A stretch of 64,000 nucleotides of DNA from Kutzneria kofuensis (GTDB lineage: Bacteria > Actinomycetota > Actinomycetes > Mycobacteriales > Pseudonocardiaceae). Positions 23,284 to 31,885 of this stretch are shown here, piece after piece. The position numbers and the translations under genes were made by a program. The stretch lies in assembly GCF_014203355.1 (NCBI RefSeq), contig NZ_JACHIR010000003.1:1-64000 (forward strand), in the 5' to 3' direction. The first letter of the stretch is position 1. Each line of letters opens with the position of its first letter. Below the pieces are notes generated by a model. It did not search any database. It saw only the letters and a list, made by a program, of their open reading frames with translations, and was not told the DNA's origin.

Positions 23284-23964
23284 GTGACGACAGGACGGCG
23301 GGGCCGGGTGGCGATGGGCCCCGAGGTGACGGTGGGGGCGACGGGGTCGTTCGCGCACCAGTTGTGGCAGCTCAAGAAGGCGGCGGGGGACCCGTCCTAC
23401 GACCGGATGCGGGCCGAGTTGGGGGCGCTGGCGTCGAAGTCGGCGCTGTCGGACGCGGCGCGCGGGCATCGCCTGCCGTCGTGGGACATCACGTGGGAGT
23501 TCGTCCGCCCGCTGGCGGTGGGGGTGCTCGGCCAGGACCCACGGGCGGTCCGCCGGGCCTGGCGGGTGAAGTGGGAGGCGGCGGCCGCGCAGCCGGATTT
23601 GGCCGTCGCGGCGATCCCGGGCGACCGGTCGACCTTCGTCAGCGACCTGGACGTGCCCGACGGCATGGCGGTGCGAGCCGGTTCCCGCATCGTGAAGACG
23701 TGGATGCTGCGCAACTCCGGAACGGTGCCGTGGATCGGTCGGTACCTGCGCCGCGCGGCCTCCTTCGGCCCGGACGAGTGCGTGACGCCGGAGGAAGTGC
23801 CGATCCCGGCGACCCAACCCGGCGAGGAGGTCCGCGTCTCGGTGGACGTCCGGGTGGCCGAAACCCCCGGATACCACCAGGTCTACTGGAAGATGGTGGA
23901 CGCGACGGGTCGGCTGCTGCTGCCCGGCCAGCGCGCGGTCTTCTTCCTGCTGCGGGTCGTCTGA
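23284..23964 (+). CDS. NBR1-Ig-like (FW) domain protein with N-terminal HTH-like region
   Basis: 226 residues. The N-terminal part (FAHQLWQLKKAAGDPSYDRMRAELG, SKSALSDAARGHRLPSWD) looks like the XRE-like region found in actinomycete proteins of this type. The C-terminal 110 residues match the NBR1 immunoglobulin-like (four-tryptophan, FW) domain: DVPDGMAVRAGSRIVKTWMLRNSGTVPW, then QPGEEVRVSVDVRVAETPGYHQVYWKMVDATGRLLLPGQ. In eukaryotes this domain binds autophagy cargo. The bacterial role is not established. The start is uncertain (GTG 23284, GTG 23308 or ATG 23314). It follows the lanthipeptide terminator, so it is a separate unit. Confidence 0.7.
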   Translation: MTTGRRGRVAMGPEVTVGATGSFAHQLWQLKKAAGDPSYDRMRAELGALASKSALSDAARGHRLPSWDITWEFVRPLAVGVLGQDPRAVRRAWRVKWEAAAAQPDLAVAAIPGDRSTFVSDLDVPDGMAVRAGSRIVKTWMLRNSGTVPWIGRYLRRAASFGPDECVTPEEVPIPATQPGEEVRVSVDVRVAETPGYHQVYWKMVDATGRLLLPGQRAVFFLLRVV

Positions 23965-23972
23965 ATTGTTCG

Positions 23973-24015
23973 GCGGACAAATCCCCGACCTGCGGCTTCG
24001 CCGGGTTTTGTCCGC
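23973..24015. terminator. Stem-loop after the NBR1-Ig gene
   Basis: GCGGACAAA (23973-23981) pairs perfectly with TTTGTCCGC (24007-24015), and GC-rich inner sequence can also pair. It starts 9 nt after the stop at 23964 and precedes the secreted-protein gene, fitting a terminator. Confidence 0.6.
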
Positions 24016-24094
24016 GATCGCGGCCGGCCGCTTCCGCCCGTCCCGGTCCCGCTCCCAGGCTGGGGAAGATCCATTTCGACGAGAGGGGACGGGC

Positions 24095-24475
24095 ATGACG
24101 AAGAGCTGGATCCCGCTGCTGGCCGCCGGTATCGCGACCCTGGCACTGGCCGGGACGGCCGTCGCCGCGCCGGACGCGCCGGCCAGCGCGTCCAGGTGCG
24201 GCACGAAGTTCTGCATCAATGTCAAGGGCAGCGGCCTGCACGTCGACTCGGCCACCGTGTCGACGAAGTCGGGCAACGCCGTCACCGGCTACTTCTACCT
24301 GGAGGCGAGCACCGGCTCGGGCGCCTCGTTCATCTGGTCGCCGAAGGTGACCGCCGCGGCGGTCACCTTCGGGCCCATCGACTTCTCCGGCAACGTCTCG
24401 CTGTGCGGCGGCGAGAGCTCGGTCAAGTCGAACGTCGACCACCCCGGCGACGGCTGCATCAGCGTCCACTCCTGA
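24095..24475 (+). CDS. Small secreted protein of unknown function
   Basis: 126 residues with a clear Sec signal peptide: MTKSWIPLLAAGIATLALAGTAVAA, cleavage probably after AVA. The mature part of about 100 residues is Ser/Gly/Val-rich with four cysteines (RCGTKFC near the start, LCGGESS and GDGCISVHS near the end), suggesting two disulfides in a small beta domain. ATG 24095 is preceded by GAGAGGGGA. I do not recognise the family. A hairpin follows. Confidence 0.75.
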   Translation: MTKSWIPLLAAGIATLALAGTAVAAPDAPASASRCGTKFCINVKGSGLHVDSATVSTKSGNAVTGYFYLEASTGSGASFIWSPKVTAAAVTFGPIDFSGNVSLCGGESSVKSNVDHPGDGCISVHS

Positions 24476-24487
24476 CCGGGCCCGCGG

Positions 24488-24516
24488 CCCTGACCCTCGT
24501 CGCCACGGGGTCAGGG
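24488..24516. terminator. Hairpin terminator of the small secreted protein gene
   Basis: CCCTGACCC (24488-24496) pairs with GGGTCAGGG (24508-24516) around an 11-nt loop, 12 nt after the stop codon and before the regulator at 24577. Confidence 0.7.
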
Positions 24517-24576
24517 TCGCGACTTTCGGCCACATCGGCTCGTGCGGACCGGCGTCGGGCTGCCACCATCGACCGG

Positions 24577-25773
24577 GTGGATCCGCTGCCCGATTCGGTG
24601 TGGAACGCGCCCGAGGTCCGTGACGCCGTCGCGAGCAACTCGCCGTCGGCGGTGATCGCCTTCGCCCGCCGGGCCCACGGCCTGCGCCAGGACGAACTCG
24701 GGGCGCTGGCTGGCTTCTCGCAGTCGGCGATCTCCCGCCTGGAAGCGGGCAGCAATCTCGCCTACGACATGCGGGTGCTGCGGATCGTGCAGCGCACCCT
24801 CAACATCCCGCCGCACCTGCTGGGCCTCGCCGAGCAAGGCGTCGCCACGGCCGAGCTGAGGGAACGCGGCGGCACGGACGCGCTGGTGGCGTTGCTCAGC
24901 GCCAGAAGCGCCAGGCTGCCGGTCACGCAGGAGATCGTCGGCGAGCTGCTGGTGGCCCGCCGGGTGATCAACGACGCGGACAACTGGCGGGTGTCGGCGG
25001 CGTTGAAACCCGCCGCCCGCGAACTGTACGAGCTCACGGACCTCCTGCGCCGGTCGGCTCGCGGTGAGATGCGGCGGATCCTGCTGTCGGTCGCGGCGCT
25101 GTACGCGGAGTTCGTCGGCTGGCTGCACGAGGAGAGCGCCGACGCGGACGGCGCCGAGCAGTGGACCGCCCGGGCGATGCAGCAGGCGCAGGCGGCCGAG
25201 GACCGGGACATGGTCGCCTACACCTACGTGCGGATGAGCCAGCTCGCCGCCGACGACCACGACCGCATGATCGGCCTGGCCCGCGCCGCCCAGCGGGAAC
25301 CGGCGATCAGCCCGGTGCTGCGCGTGCTGGCGCTGGAACAGGAGGCCCGCGGCCTGGCGCAGGCCCGGGACGAGGCGGCCTGTCTCGACCGGCTGGAGCA
25401 GGCGACCATGCTGATCGACCGGGTCGAGCACCAGGCCACCGACGAGTACCGGGTCGGGTACTGGACGGACATCGAGCACCTGGAGCTGCAGCGCGCCTCC
25501 TGCCTGCTCGACCTGGGCCGGCCACACGAGGCGATCACCATCTACAACCGCCTCCGGCCGCGGTGGGGCCACATCTGCCCATGGGTCCAGGGCGTGCACA
25601 CGGCCAAACTGGCCCGCGCCTACGCCACCGTCGGCGACTTCGACCAGGCCGCGTCGGCCGGCCTCGACGCCGGCTCGCTCGCCCGCGTCACGGGATCGCT
25701 GCACGTCACCCGTGAACTGCGCGAACTCGCCCCGTGGCCGACGATCGCGGAGCAGGTGCCGGCCATCGGGTGA
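24577..25773 (+). CDS. XRE-family regulator with TPR-like C-terminus
   Basis: A 398-residue protein. The N-terminal Cro/C1-type helix-turn-helix is at about residues 22-60 (SAVIAFARRAHGLRQDELGALAGFSQSAISRLEAGSNLAYDMRVL). A long helical region with tetratricopeptide-like repeats follows, including AVSA-type segments such as MVAYTYVRMSQLAADDHDRMIGLARAAQ and LQRASCLLDLGRPHEAITIYNRL. This layout is widespread in Streptomyces and relatives and often controls secondary metabolism or development. Targets are not visible, though a 21-bp palindrome begins 4 nt after its stop. The start is the GTG at 24577. Confidence 0.8.
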   Translation: MDPLPDSVWNAPEVRDAVASNSPSAVIAFARRAHGLRQDELGALAGFSQSAISRLEAGSNLAYDMRVLRIVQRTLNIPPHLLGLAEQGVATAELRERGGTDALVALLSARSARLPVTQEIVGELLVARRVINDADNWRVSAALKPAARELYELTDLLRRSARGEMRRILLSVAALYAEFVGWLHEESADADGAEQWTARAMQQAQAAEDRDMVAYTYVRMSQLAADDHDRMIGLARAAQREPAISPVLRVLALEQEARGLAQARDEAACLDRLEQATMLIDRVEHQATDEYRVGYWTDIEHLELQRASCLLDLGRPHEAITIYNRLRPRWGHICPWVQGVHTAKLARAYATVGDFDQAASAGLDAGSLARVTGSLHVTRELRELAPWPTIAEQVPAIG

Positions 25774-25776
25774 ACC

Positions 25777-25797
25777 CGTATGCGGATTCCGCATACG
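25777..25797. promoter_or_regulatory. Perfect 21-bp palindrome after the XRE gene
   Basis: CGTATGCGGA and TCCGCATACG flank a single central T. It begins 4 nt after the XRE-TPR stop and lies 60 nt before a small downstream ORF. With a 1-nt centre and little room for a loop it looks more like a protein-binding operator than a terminator. Confidence 0.55.
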
Positions 25798-25857
25798 CCG
25801 ACCCGGAGCCGGCATCGGTCATGCCGCCGGATCCTCGACCGGGGCACCATCGTGGGC

Positions 25858-26004
25858 ATGGACGAGGAGGGCAGGGACGACCTGCTGTGGATGACCTACG
25901 GCGACCTGACGCTGCACTTCTACGCCACGCCGCACCTCGTGGTCTGCGAGATCGGCGACGCTACGCCAGAGCCTTCCGGATCAGCGCCTCAGCCTCGCGC
26001 GTGA
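25858..26004 (+). CDS. Small hypothetical protein, doubtful
   Basis: A 48-codon ORF starting MDEEGRDDLLWMTYGDLTLHFYATPHLVVCEIGD, then a low-complexity tail that overlaps the 3' end of the convergent ATP-grasp gene by 44 nt. The first 34 residues have protein-like composition, and GGGCATG precedes the start. There is no recognised family. It may be the N-terminal remnant of a longer gene whose end was lost. Confidence 0.35.
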   Translation: MDEEGRDDLLWMTYGDLTLHFYATPHLVVCEIGDATPEPSGSAPQPRA

Positions 26005-27487
26005 CGTCGTGCGGCGCCATGATGCCGGCGATCTCCGCCCCGGCTACCGTCTCCAGTATGCTGTGTACAGTCGACCAGTCGGACACCTGAACCAGTAGCG
26101 CCAACCCGTCGCGGATGTCGTCGTACTCGGGCGTGACGACCACCGGCCCCTGGTGACAGACCACGACATCCACGCCGTCCACGGCGACGGCCGCCCGCAG
26201 CGTGTCCCAATCGGGTTCCAGCACAAGGAGAACCGGCCGGCCGCTCAGTCCGGGGGAGTAGACGAAGCTGCAGTACTCCACGGGCACCAGCGCGGCGACC
26301 TCCTCGCGGTGCGTGGCCAGCTCGGTCCGCCACAGCACCAGCGCCCCGAAGTACTCGCGGTGCGCGATCGGCACGTCGCCGGGCACGATCAGCTCGTCGT
26401 AGATCACGGGGTCGGGCATCGCCGGATTCCGGTCCACGCCGAGCAGTTGCCGCTGCTCACGGGGATAGGCCAGCTGCGCGTAGCTGCCGCAGCGGCGCTC
26501 GCCCAGCGGCGCGACCGGCCGGCTCGACAGCACGTCGATCCAGTCGTCGGTGATGGACCGGTCGTACTGGAGGTGGATGCTCTCCCACACCATGCCGCCG
26601 CCGACCCGAGGATTGATCTCGACGATCTCCGCCACGCCGTCGGCGTTCACCCGCATCTCGACGTGGTAGCCGCCGTCGGTCAGGCCCAGCACCGCCATCG
26701 CCTGTTCGGCAACGGATCGGGCCCGCGCGAGCTCCTCGTCGGTGAGAATCGTGACGGGGGAAGCCATGCCGCGCTCCAGCACGGTGTCCGTGCCGAACTC
26801 GATCAGCGCCTTGTCGTGGTCCACGGCGTACACCGAGGCGCCGTCCTGGCGGATGATCTCCAGGCTGATCTCGCGGCCGTCGAAGAAGGACTCGGCGATC
26901 AGCTCGTTGTCGGCGAAGTACTCGGCCATCATGTCCGCGTCGGCCGGCCCCTCGCCGAAGGCCCGCTGCAGCCGTTCGACGTCCGCCCACTCGCGCGCCA
27001 ACCCCACGCACAGCGAGCCGACGCCCCGCCGAGGCTTGACGACAAACGTCTCGCCGGCCGCGATCCGTTGCCGCAGCGTCGGGTCGGTCACCGGCACCGA
27101 GTCGAGGCCCGACAGCCCGTCGGCGCACAGGGTCCTGCGCATGAGGTGCTTGTCGAGGGTGTTCACCAGCGCGTGCGGCGGCACATCGGGCGCGCCGAGC
27201 AGCCGGTTCGCCTCGGCCATCAGCGGGCGCAGCGAATCCGCCTGCGTGAGACAGAAAACGAGGCCGTCGACGGTCTTGACGACCTCGGCGACCTCGTCGG
27301 AAGTGATCGCGACACCCTCGGCGATCGAGTACTCGACCTCGATCTGCTCGCACATCCGCCGGAACTGCGCGCCACCGTCGGACGGCAGCGAGGACAGCAC
27401 GAACGGCTCGAAGCCCTTCCGGCGGAGGGTGTGCACGTGCGACCTGGTCAACGGTGCGCCGCGCCGGACGAGCAGCAGTGCGCGCAT
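25961..27487 (-). CDS. ATP-grasp domain protein (carboxylate-amine ligase type)
   Basis: A 508-residue protein. Residues up to about 110 form the N-terminal domain. The ATP-grasp core contains FVVKPRRGVGSLCVGLA (ATP-binding Lys and glycine loop), DADMMAEYFADNELIAESFFDGREISLEII and VEMRVNADGVAEIVEINPRVGGGMVW (Mg-binding Glu and Asn). A C-terminal extension of about 150 residues follows. ATP-grasp ligases activate a carboxylate as acyl phosphate and couple it to an amine. The substrate is unknown. The ATG at 27487 has GGAGG upstream. It is monocistronic here, unlike the two ATP-grasp enzymes of the operon at 56417-60198. Confidence 0.8.
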   Translation of the reverse strand: MRALLLVRRGAPLTRSHVHTLRRKGFEPFVLSSLPSDGGAQFRRMCEQIEVEYSIAEGVAITSDEVAEVVKTVDGLVFCLTQADSLRPLMAEANRLLGAPDVPPHALVNTLDKHLMRRTLCADGLSGLDSVPVTDPTLRQRIAAGETFVVKPRRGVGSLCVGLAREWADVERLQRAFGEGPADADMMAEYFADNELIAESFFDGREISLEIIRQDGASVYAVDHDKALIEFGTDTVLERGMASPVTILTDEELARARSVAEQAMAVLGLTDGGYHVEMRVNADGVAEIVEINPRVGGGMVWESIHLQYDRSITDDWIDVLSSRPVAPLGERRCGSYAQLAYPREQRQLLGVDRNPAMPDPVIYDELIVPGDVPIAHREYFGALVLWRTELATHREEVAALVPVEYCSFVYSPGLSGRPVLLVLEPDWDTLRAAVAVDGVDVVVCHQGPVVVTPEYDDIRDGLALLVQVSDWSTVHSILETVAGAEIAGIMAPHDVTREAEALIRKALA

Positions 27488-27509
27488 GGTTCCCCACCTC
27501 CACAGACGG

Positions 27510-27540
27510 CTTCTCCCGGCCACGCTATGGCCGGGAGAAG
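27510..27540. terminator. Hairpin terminator of the thioredoxin gene
   Basis: A perfect 13-bp stem, CTTCTCCCGGCCA with TGGCCGGGAGAAG, around a 5-nt loop. It lies downstream of the minus-strand thioredoxin gene and upstream of the ATP-grasp start, separating the two transcripts. Confidence 0.85.
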
Positions 27541-27577
27541 CGCCGCCCGTAGGGTCGGAACCGGCGGGGAAAAGCTG

Positions 27578-27943
27578 TCACTGCTCCTGCTGGGCCGCCG
27601 CGATCTGCTCGCGGACCTTGTCCATGTCCAGCGCCTGCACCTGGCCGATCAGGTCCTCCAGCGCCGGCGCCGGCAGCGCGCCCGCCTGGTTGAACACCAC
27701 CACGCCGTCGCGCACCGCCATCAGGGTCGGGATGGAGCGGATGTTGAACGCCGCCGCCAGCTCCTGCTGGGCCTCCGTGTCCACCTTGGCGTGCACGATG
27801 TCGCCGTGCTGCTCGGACGACTGCTCGAAGACCGGCCCGAACATGCGGCACGGGCCGCACCACTCGGCCCAGAAGTCCACCAGCACCGTGCCCTTGCCGA
27901 CGACCTCGTCGAAGTTCTCGCGGGTCAGTTCCACCGTGGCCAT
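27578..27943 (-). CDS. Thioredoxin
   Basis: A 121-residue thioredoxin with the active-site WCGPC (Cys29 and Cys32) in LVDFWAEWCGPCRMFGPVFEQ and the cis-proline segment IRSIPTLMAVRDGV. It reduces disulfides in cytoplasmic proteins. The ATG at 27943 is fixed by AAGGAGG 5 nt upstream. It ends in a slightly longer, Gln-rich tail (REQIAAAQQEQ). A GTG two codons earlier would leave no ribosome site. Confidence 0.9.
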   Translation of the reverse strand: MATVELTRENFDEVVGKGTVLVDFWAEWCGPCRMFGPVFEQSSEQHGDIVHAKVDTEAQQELAAAFNIRSIPTLMAVRDGVVVFNQAGALPAPALEDLIGQVQALDMDKVREQIAAAQQEQ

Positions 27944-28027
27944 CGCCACCTCCTTCGCTCTCGGTGAAACGTGCCGACCATGGTTTTCATTCCTCGGCGT
28001 CGACGGCGTGCACGCACGGCCCGGTGA

Positions 28028-28051
28028 CGTCCGCCACGGTCACGGCGGACG
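28028..28051. terminator. Stem-loop downstream of ileS
   Basis: CGTCCGCC (28028-28035) pairs with GGCGGACG (28044-28051), 20 nt after the ileS stop on the minus strand and 85 nt before the thioredoxin start. A likely terminator. Confidence 0.55.
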
Positions 28052-28070
28052 CCGGCGGTGCGGCGGAGCG

Positions 28071-31000
28071 CTACACCTTGGCCAACCAGACGCTCAGACC
28101 CAGCTCCTCGAACACGGTGGGCTCCTTGTCGCCGGCCCCCTCGGTCACCTCGTCGGCGAGAACCTCCTCGGCCAGCAGGTCCCCGTGCCGGCGCATCGCG
28201 GCGGCCACGTCCTCGCGGTCGCTGGTCCACCACAGCCGGATCCGGTCGGCGATGTCGAGGCCGATGCCCTTCCGCGTCTCCTGCACCAGCCGCACGGCGT
28301 CGCGGGCCAGGCCGGCCAGCGTGAGCTCCTCGTCGAGCTCCAGGTCCAGCGCGACGGAGGTGCCGTTCACGGTCGTCACGGCCCAGCCCTTGCGGGGCTG
28401 CTCGGTGAGCACGAGATCGTCACCGGCCAGCGTGATCGTCTCGCCGTCGAGGTCGACGGCCAGCGTGCCGTCGACGGGCGTGCCGGCGGCGGCGATGGCC
28501 TTGGCCAGTTGCTGCATCCGTGGCCCGAACCGCTTGCCCAGCACGCGGAAGTTCGGCTTGACGGTCACCTCGACCAGCTCGGTGGTCATCGGCTCCACCG
28601 CGCGGACGTTGAGCTCCTCGGCGATCTGCTCGCGCAGGTCGGCGTCGAGATCGGCGAAGCCGGGGGCGTGCACCATGGCCCGGGCCAGCGGCTGGCGGGT
28701 GCGGATCTTGTGGGCGGCGCGGGTGGAGCGGCCGAGCTCGACGAGATCGCGCACCAGTCGCATCTGTGCCACCAGGGCGGGATCCGCCGGCAGGTCCGCG
28801 GCCGACGGCCAGGAGGCGAGGTGCACGGAGTCGGCGTCCTCGTGCAGGTGCTGCCAGATGTAGTCGGTGACGAACGGCACGAACGGGGCCATCAGCCGGG
28901 TCAGCACGTCCAGCGTCTCGTGCAGGGTGGCCATCGCGGACGGCTCGGCCTGCCAGAACCGCCGCCGGGACCGGCGGATGTACCAGTTGGACAGGTCGTC
29001 GATGAACGCGGTGAGCCGGCGACCGGCCGCGGCGGAGTCGAAGGCTTCGAGGGCGGCGTCCACGTCGGCGACGACGCTGTGCAGCTCGGCCAGCAGCCAC
29101 CGGTCCATCACGTGCCGCTCGCCCGTGAACTTTGAGGGCCGCCAGTCGGCCAGGTCGGCGTAGCGGAGCAGGAAGGAGGCGGCGTTCCAGTAGGTCAGCA
29201 GGACCTTGCGGACGATCTCGCTGAGCACCTCGTCGCCGACGCGGCGGTCGGCCCAGGGGGAGCCGCCGGCGAGCATGAGCCAGCGCACGGTGTCGGCGCC
29301 GTACTTGTCGAAGAGGTCGAACGGATCGAGGATGTTGCCGAGGTGCTTGCTCATCTTGCGGCCCTCGGCGTCGAGGATCAGCCCCAGGCACAGCACCGTC
29401 TCGTACGAGGACCGGTCGAACACGAGCGTGCCGACGGTCATCATCGAGTAGAACCAGCCGCGGGTCTGGTCGATCGCCTCGCAGATGTACTGCGCGGGAT
29501 AGGACGCCTCGAACTCGGCCTGGTTGCGGTGCGGCGCGCCCCACTGGGCGAACGGCATCGCGCCGGAGTCGTACCAGACGTCGATCACCTGCGGCACTCG
29601 GCGCGCCTCCGCGCCGCAGTCGGGGCAGGGAAAGGCGACCTCGTCGACGAACGGCCGGTGCGGGTCGAGGTCCTTGAGGTCCGTGCCGACCAAAGTGGAC
29701 AGTTCGGCAAGCGAGCCGACGCAGGTCTGGTGATTGTCGGCGCAGCGCCAGATCGGCAGCGGCGTGCCCCAGAACCTGTTGCGGGACAACGCCCAGTCGA
29801 CGTTGTTGTTCAGCCACGCCCCGTACCGGCCGTGCTTGATGTGCGCCGGATGCCAGGTGGTGCGCTCGTTCTCGGCGACGAGCTGGTCCTTGATCGCGGT
29901 GGTGCGGATGAACCAGGACGGCAGCGCGTAGTAGATCAGGGCGGTGCCGCAGCGCCAGCAGTGCGGATAGCTGTGCGGGTACGGCTCGTGCTTCAGCAGC
30001 AGGCCGCGCTCGGTGAGTTCGGCGATCACCGGTTCGTTGGCGTCACGGAAGAACAGGCCGCCGATGAGCGGCACGTCGTCGAGGAAGTGCCCGTTGACGC
30101 CGATCGGGTTGACCATCGGCAGGCCGTGCTGGCGGGCGACGGCCATGTCCTCCGCGCCGAACGCCGGCGCCAGGTGCACGATGCCGGTGCCGCTGTCCAT
30201 CGTCACGTAGTCGGCGGTGAACACCCGGAACGCGTCGTCGCCGAACTCGCTCAGCGGCACCAGGTCCAGCGGCCGCCGGTAGCTCGCGCCGGCCAGTTCC
30301 GCGCCGCTCAGGCGTTCCAGAACCTCGGCGCCCTCGGGCAGCAGCTGCTCGGCGGTGACGACCTTCTCGTCGTCGTGGGCCGCGAGGACGTAGGTGGCCT
30401 CGGGATGCACGGCTACGGCGGTGTTCGACGGCAGCGTCCACGGCGTCGTCGTCCACACCAACAGGTTCGCGCCCTGCCACGGGCCGGAGGTCAGCGGGAA
30501 CCGCACGTACACCGAGGGATCGACGTCGTCCTGGTAGCCCTGCGCGACCTCGTGGTCGGACAGCGGCGTCTCGTCGCGCGGACAGTACGGCGTGACGCGG
30601 TAGTCCTCGACGAGCAGGCCCTTGTCGAAGACCTGCTTCAGCGACCACCAGACGCTCTCGACGTAGGCCGGCGCCATGGTCATGTAGGCGTTGTCGAGGT
30701 CGGTCCAGTAGCCCATGCGCTCGGTCATCCTGGCGAAGTCGGCCACGTTGCGCAGCGCCGACTCGCGGCAGCGGGCGTTGAACTCGGCGATGCCGTACGC
30801 CTCGATGTCCTGCTTCTTGGTGAACCCGAGTTCCTTCTCCACGGCCAGTTCCACCGGCAGTCCGTGGCAGTCCCAACCGGCCCGGCGCTCGACGTGGTGG
30901 CCCTTCATGGTCTTGAACCGGGGGAACAGGTCCTTGAACACGCGCGCCTCGACGTGGTGTGTGCCGGGCTTGCCGTTGGCCGTCGGCGGTCCCTCGTAGA

Positions 31001-31139
31001 AGCCCCAGCGCGGTCCGTCGGCGGTCTGCTCGAGCGAGCGCCGGAACACGTCGGTGGACCGCCAGCGGTCCAGAATCTCCAGCTCGACCGCCGGCAGGTC
31101 GATCTCGGTCGGCAGCGGGGAGAAGGCGCGTTCGTTCAC
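28071..31139 (-). CDS. ileS: Isoleucyl-tRNA synthetase
   Basis: A 1022-residue class I synthetase. It carries the HIGH-like PPTANGKPGTHHVEARVFKD and the editing-domain segments LLVWTTTPWTLPSNTAVAV and VTMDSGTGIVHLAPAFG. It also has the KMSKS motif GRKMSKHLGNILDP and a C-terminal anticodon-binding region with NWYIRRSRRRFW. Length and motifs fit the type-2 (eukaryote-like) IleRS found in many actinomycetes, a type often less sensitive to mupirocin. The GTG at 31139 has no Shine-Dalgarno but lies 7 nt after a −10 box, so the mRNA is probably leaderless. It is the only essential housekeeping gene recognised in this window. Confidence 0.9.
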   Translation of the reverse strand: MNERAFSPLPTEIDLPAVELEILDRWRSTDVFRRSLEQTADGPRWGFYEGPPTANGKPGTHHVEARVFKDLFPRFKTMKGHHVERRAGWDCHGLPVELAVEKELGFTKKQDIEAYGIAEFNARCRESALRNVADFARMTERMGYWTDLDNAYMTMAPAYVESVWWSLKQVFDKGLLVEDYRVTPYCPRDETPLSDHEVAQGYQDDVDPSVYVRFPLTSGPWQGANLLVWTTTPWTLPSNTAVAVHPEATYVLAAHDDEKVVTAEQLLPEGAEVLERLSGAELAGASYRRPLDLVPLSEFGDDAFRVFTADYVTMDSGTGIVHLAPAFGAEDMAVARQHGLPMVNPIGVNGHFLDDVPLIGGLFFRDANEPVIAELTERGLLLKHEPYPHSYPHCWRCGTALIYYALPSWFIRTTAIKDQLVAENERTTWHPAHIKHGRYGAWLNNNVDWALSRNRFWGTPLPIWRCADNHQTCVGSLAELSTLVGTDLKDLDPHRPFVDEVAFPCPDCGAEARRVPQVIDVWYDSGAMPFAQWGAPHRNQAEFEASYPAQYICEAIDQTRGWFYSMMTVGTLVFDRSSYETVLCLGLILDAEGRKMSKHLGNILDPFDLFDKYGADTVRWLMLAGGSPWADRRVGDEVLSEIVRKVLLTYWNAASFLLRYADLADWRPSKFTGERHVMDRWLLAELHSVVADVDAALEAFDSAAAGRRLTAFIDDLSNWYIRRSRRRFWQAEPSAMATLHETLDVLTRLMAPFVPFVTDYIWQHLHEDADSVHLASWPSAADLPADPALVAQMRLVRDLVELGRSTRAAHKIRTRQPLARAMVHAPGFADLDADLREQIAEELNVRAVEPMTTELVEVTVKPNFRVLGKRFGPRMQQLAKAIAAAGTPVDGTLAVDLDGETITLAGDDLVLTEQPRKGWAVTTVNGTSVALDLELDEELTLAGLARDAVRLVQETRKGIGLDIADRIRLWWTSDREDVAAAMRRHGDLLAEEVLADEVTEGAGDKEPTVFEELGLSVWLAKV

Positions 31140-31885
31140 CCGTCCGACCTTATCGGTGGGTCGATTCGGGTCGAGCTCGGCCCGCGCGATCTTGCGCCGG
31201 CCGGCTCCTGTCGTCGGCCCGGGTGGCCAGGGCGACGTGGCTCGGGTCGACGTCGTCCAGGGTGAGGGATTCCCGGTCGGCGAGGGGCGGAGGACACCGC
31301 AACCGCCGATGCGGCCGACATCGACAGCGGAGCGTGGCGGACGCCGGAAAGCCTGGTCGGACCGTGGGTGACGCACTGTGGCTGGCGTTGGACCATTGGA
31401 CGATGAGTACCGCCAGTGGGGTGAGCTTCCGTCGGAAATCCACATGGACGTCGTGCGGCACCTGCTGTCCCATGAGCGTGCCGCGGCTGGACCAGTTGAG
31501 CGACAGGCGACGACCGCGTCGGGCGACGACGGCCACGACGTTCTTCCGGCAGCGAACCGACGGGACTCCGGCCGGCTTCCGGGCCCCGCGCGGCCGGGAT
31601 TTAATGACGGGATTGCGCCATGAAATTGCATGGAGCGTTCTCATCGGGCATCTGCAAATGACGATTCCATAAGATGTTCGACGGTCGGACACCGTCGCCC
31701 GCCCTCGTTCGGGTGGACTGTCACACCGTTGATGTACTGCGGAAATGCGCGCGTGCACGTGCACCTGCATCATCATGCGCCATTTCGAACGGGTGACGCA
31801 CGCCCGTTCACCTTTTCTGCCTATTTCCGAATCGGCGTCCTTCGTCGAAACTGAACGCGTTCCGGGGGCGTGAGGAGGGCGGTCC
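31140..31885. other. 746-bp intergenic region between ileS and the YczE-type gene
   Basis: This divergent intergenic region is long for this genome, and its half near 31640-31860 is noticeably richer in A/T. It contains the ileS promoter. A plus-strand ORF at 31378-31623 (VAGVGPLDDEYRQWGELPSE at its start, 81 codons) has plausible composition at its N-terminus. It lacks a ribosome site and a family, so I do not call it. I see no RNA gene here. Confidence 0.6.
31147..31175 (-). promoter_or_regulatory. Probable leaderless promoter of ileS
   Basis: On the minus strand, CTCGAC (31170-31175) and TAAGGT (31147-31152) are 17 nt apart, a sensible −35/−10 pair. The −10 ends 7 nt before the GTG start. 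No T-box leader (GGUGG-ACCGCG-type element) was found in the 300 nt upstream, although actinobacterial ileS genes often carry one. Confidence 0.5.

Noticed and set aside
31140-31440. T-box riboswitch upstream of ileS
   Set aside because: Expected from other actinobacteria, but no T-box consensus or antiterminator pairing was found, and a promoter lies right at the start codon.
31378-31623. 81-codon plus-strand ORF in the ileS upstream region
   Set aside because: The first 45 residues look protein-like, but there is no ribosome site, no family and the second half is low complexity.
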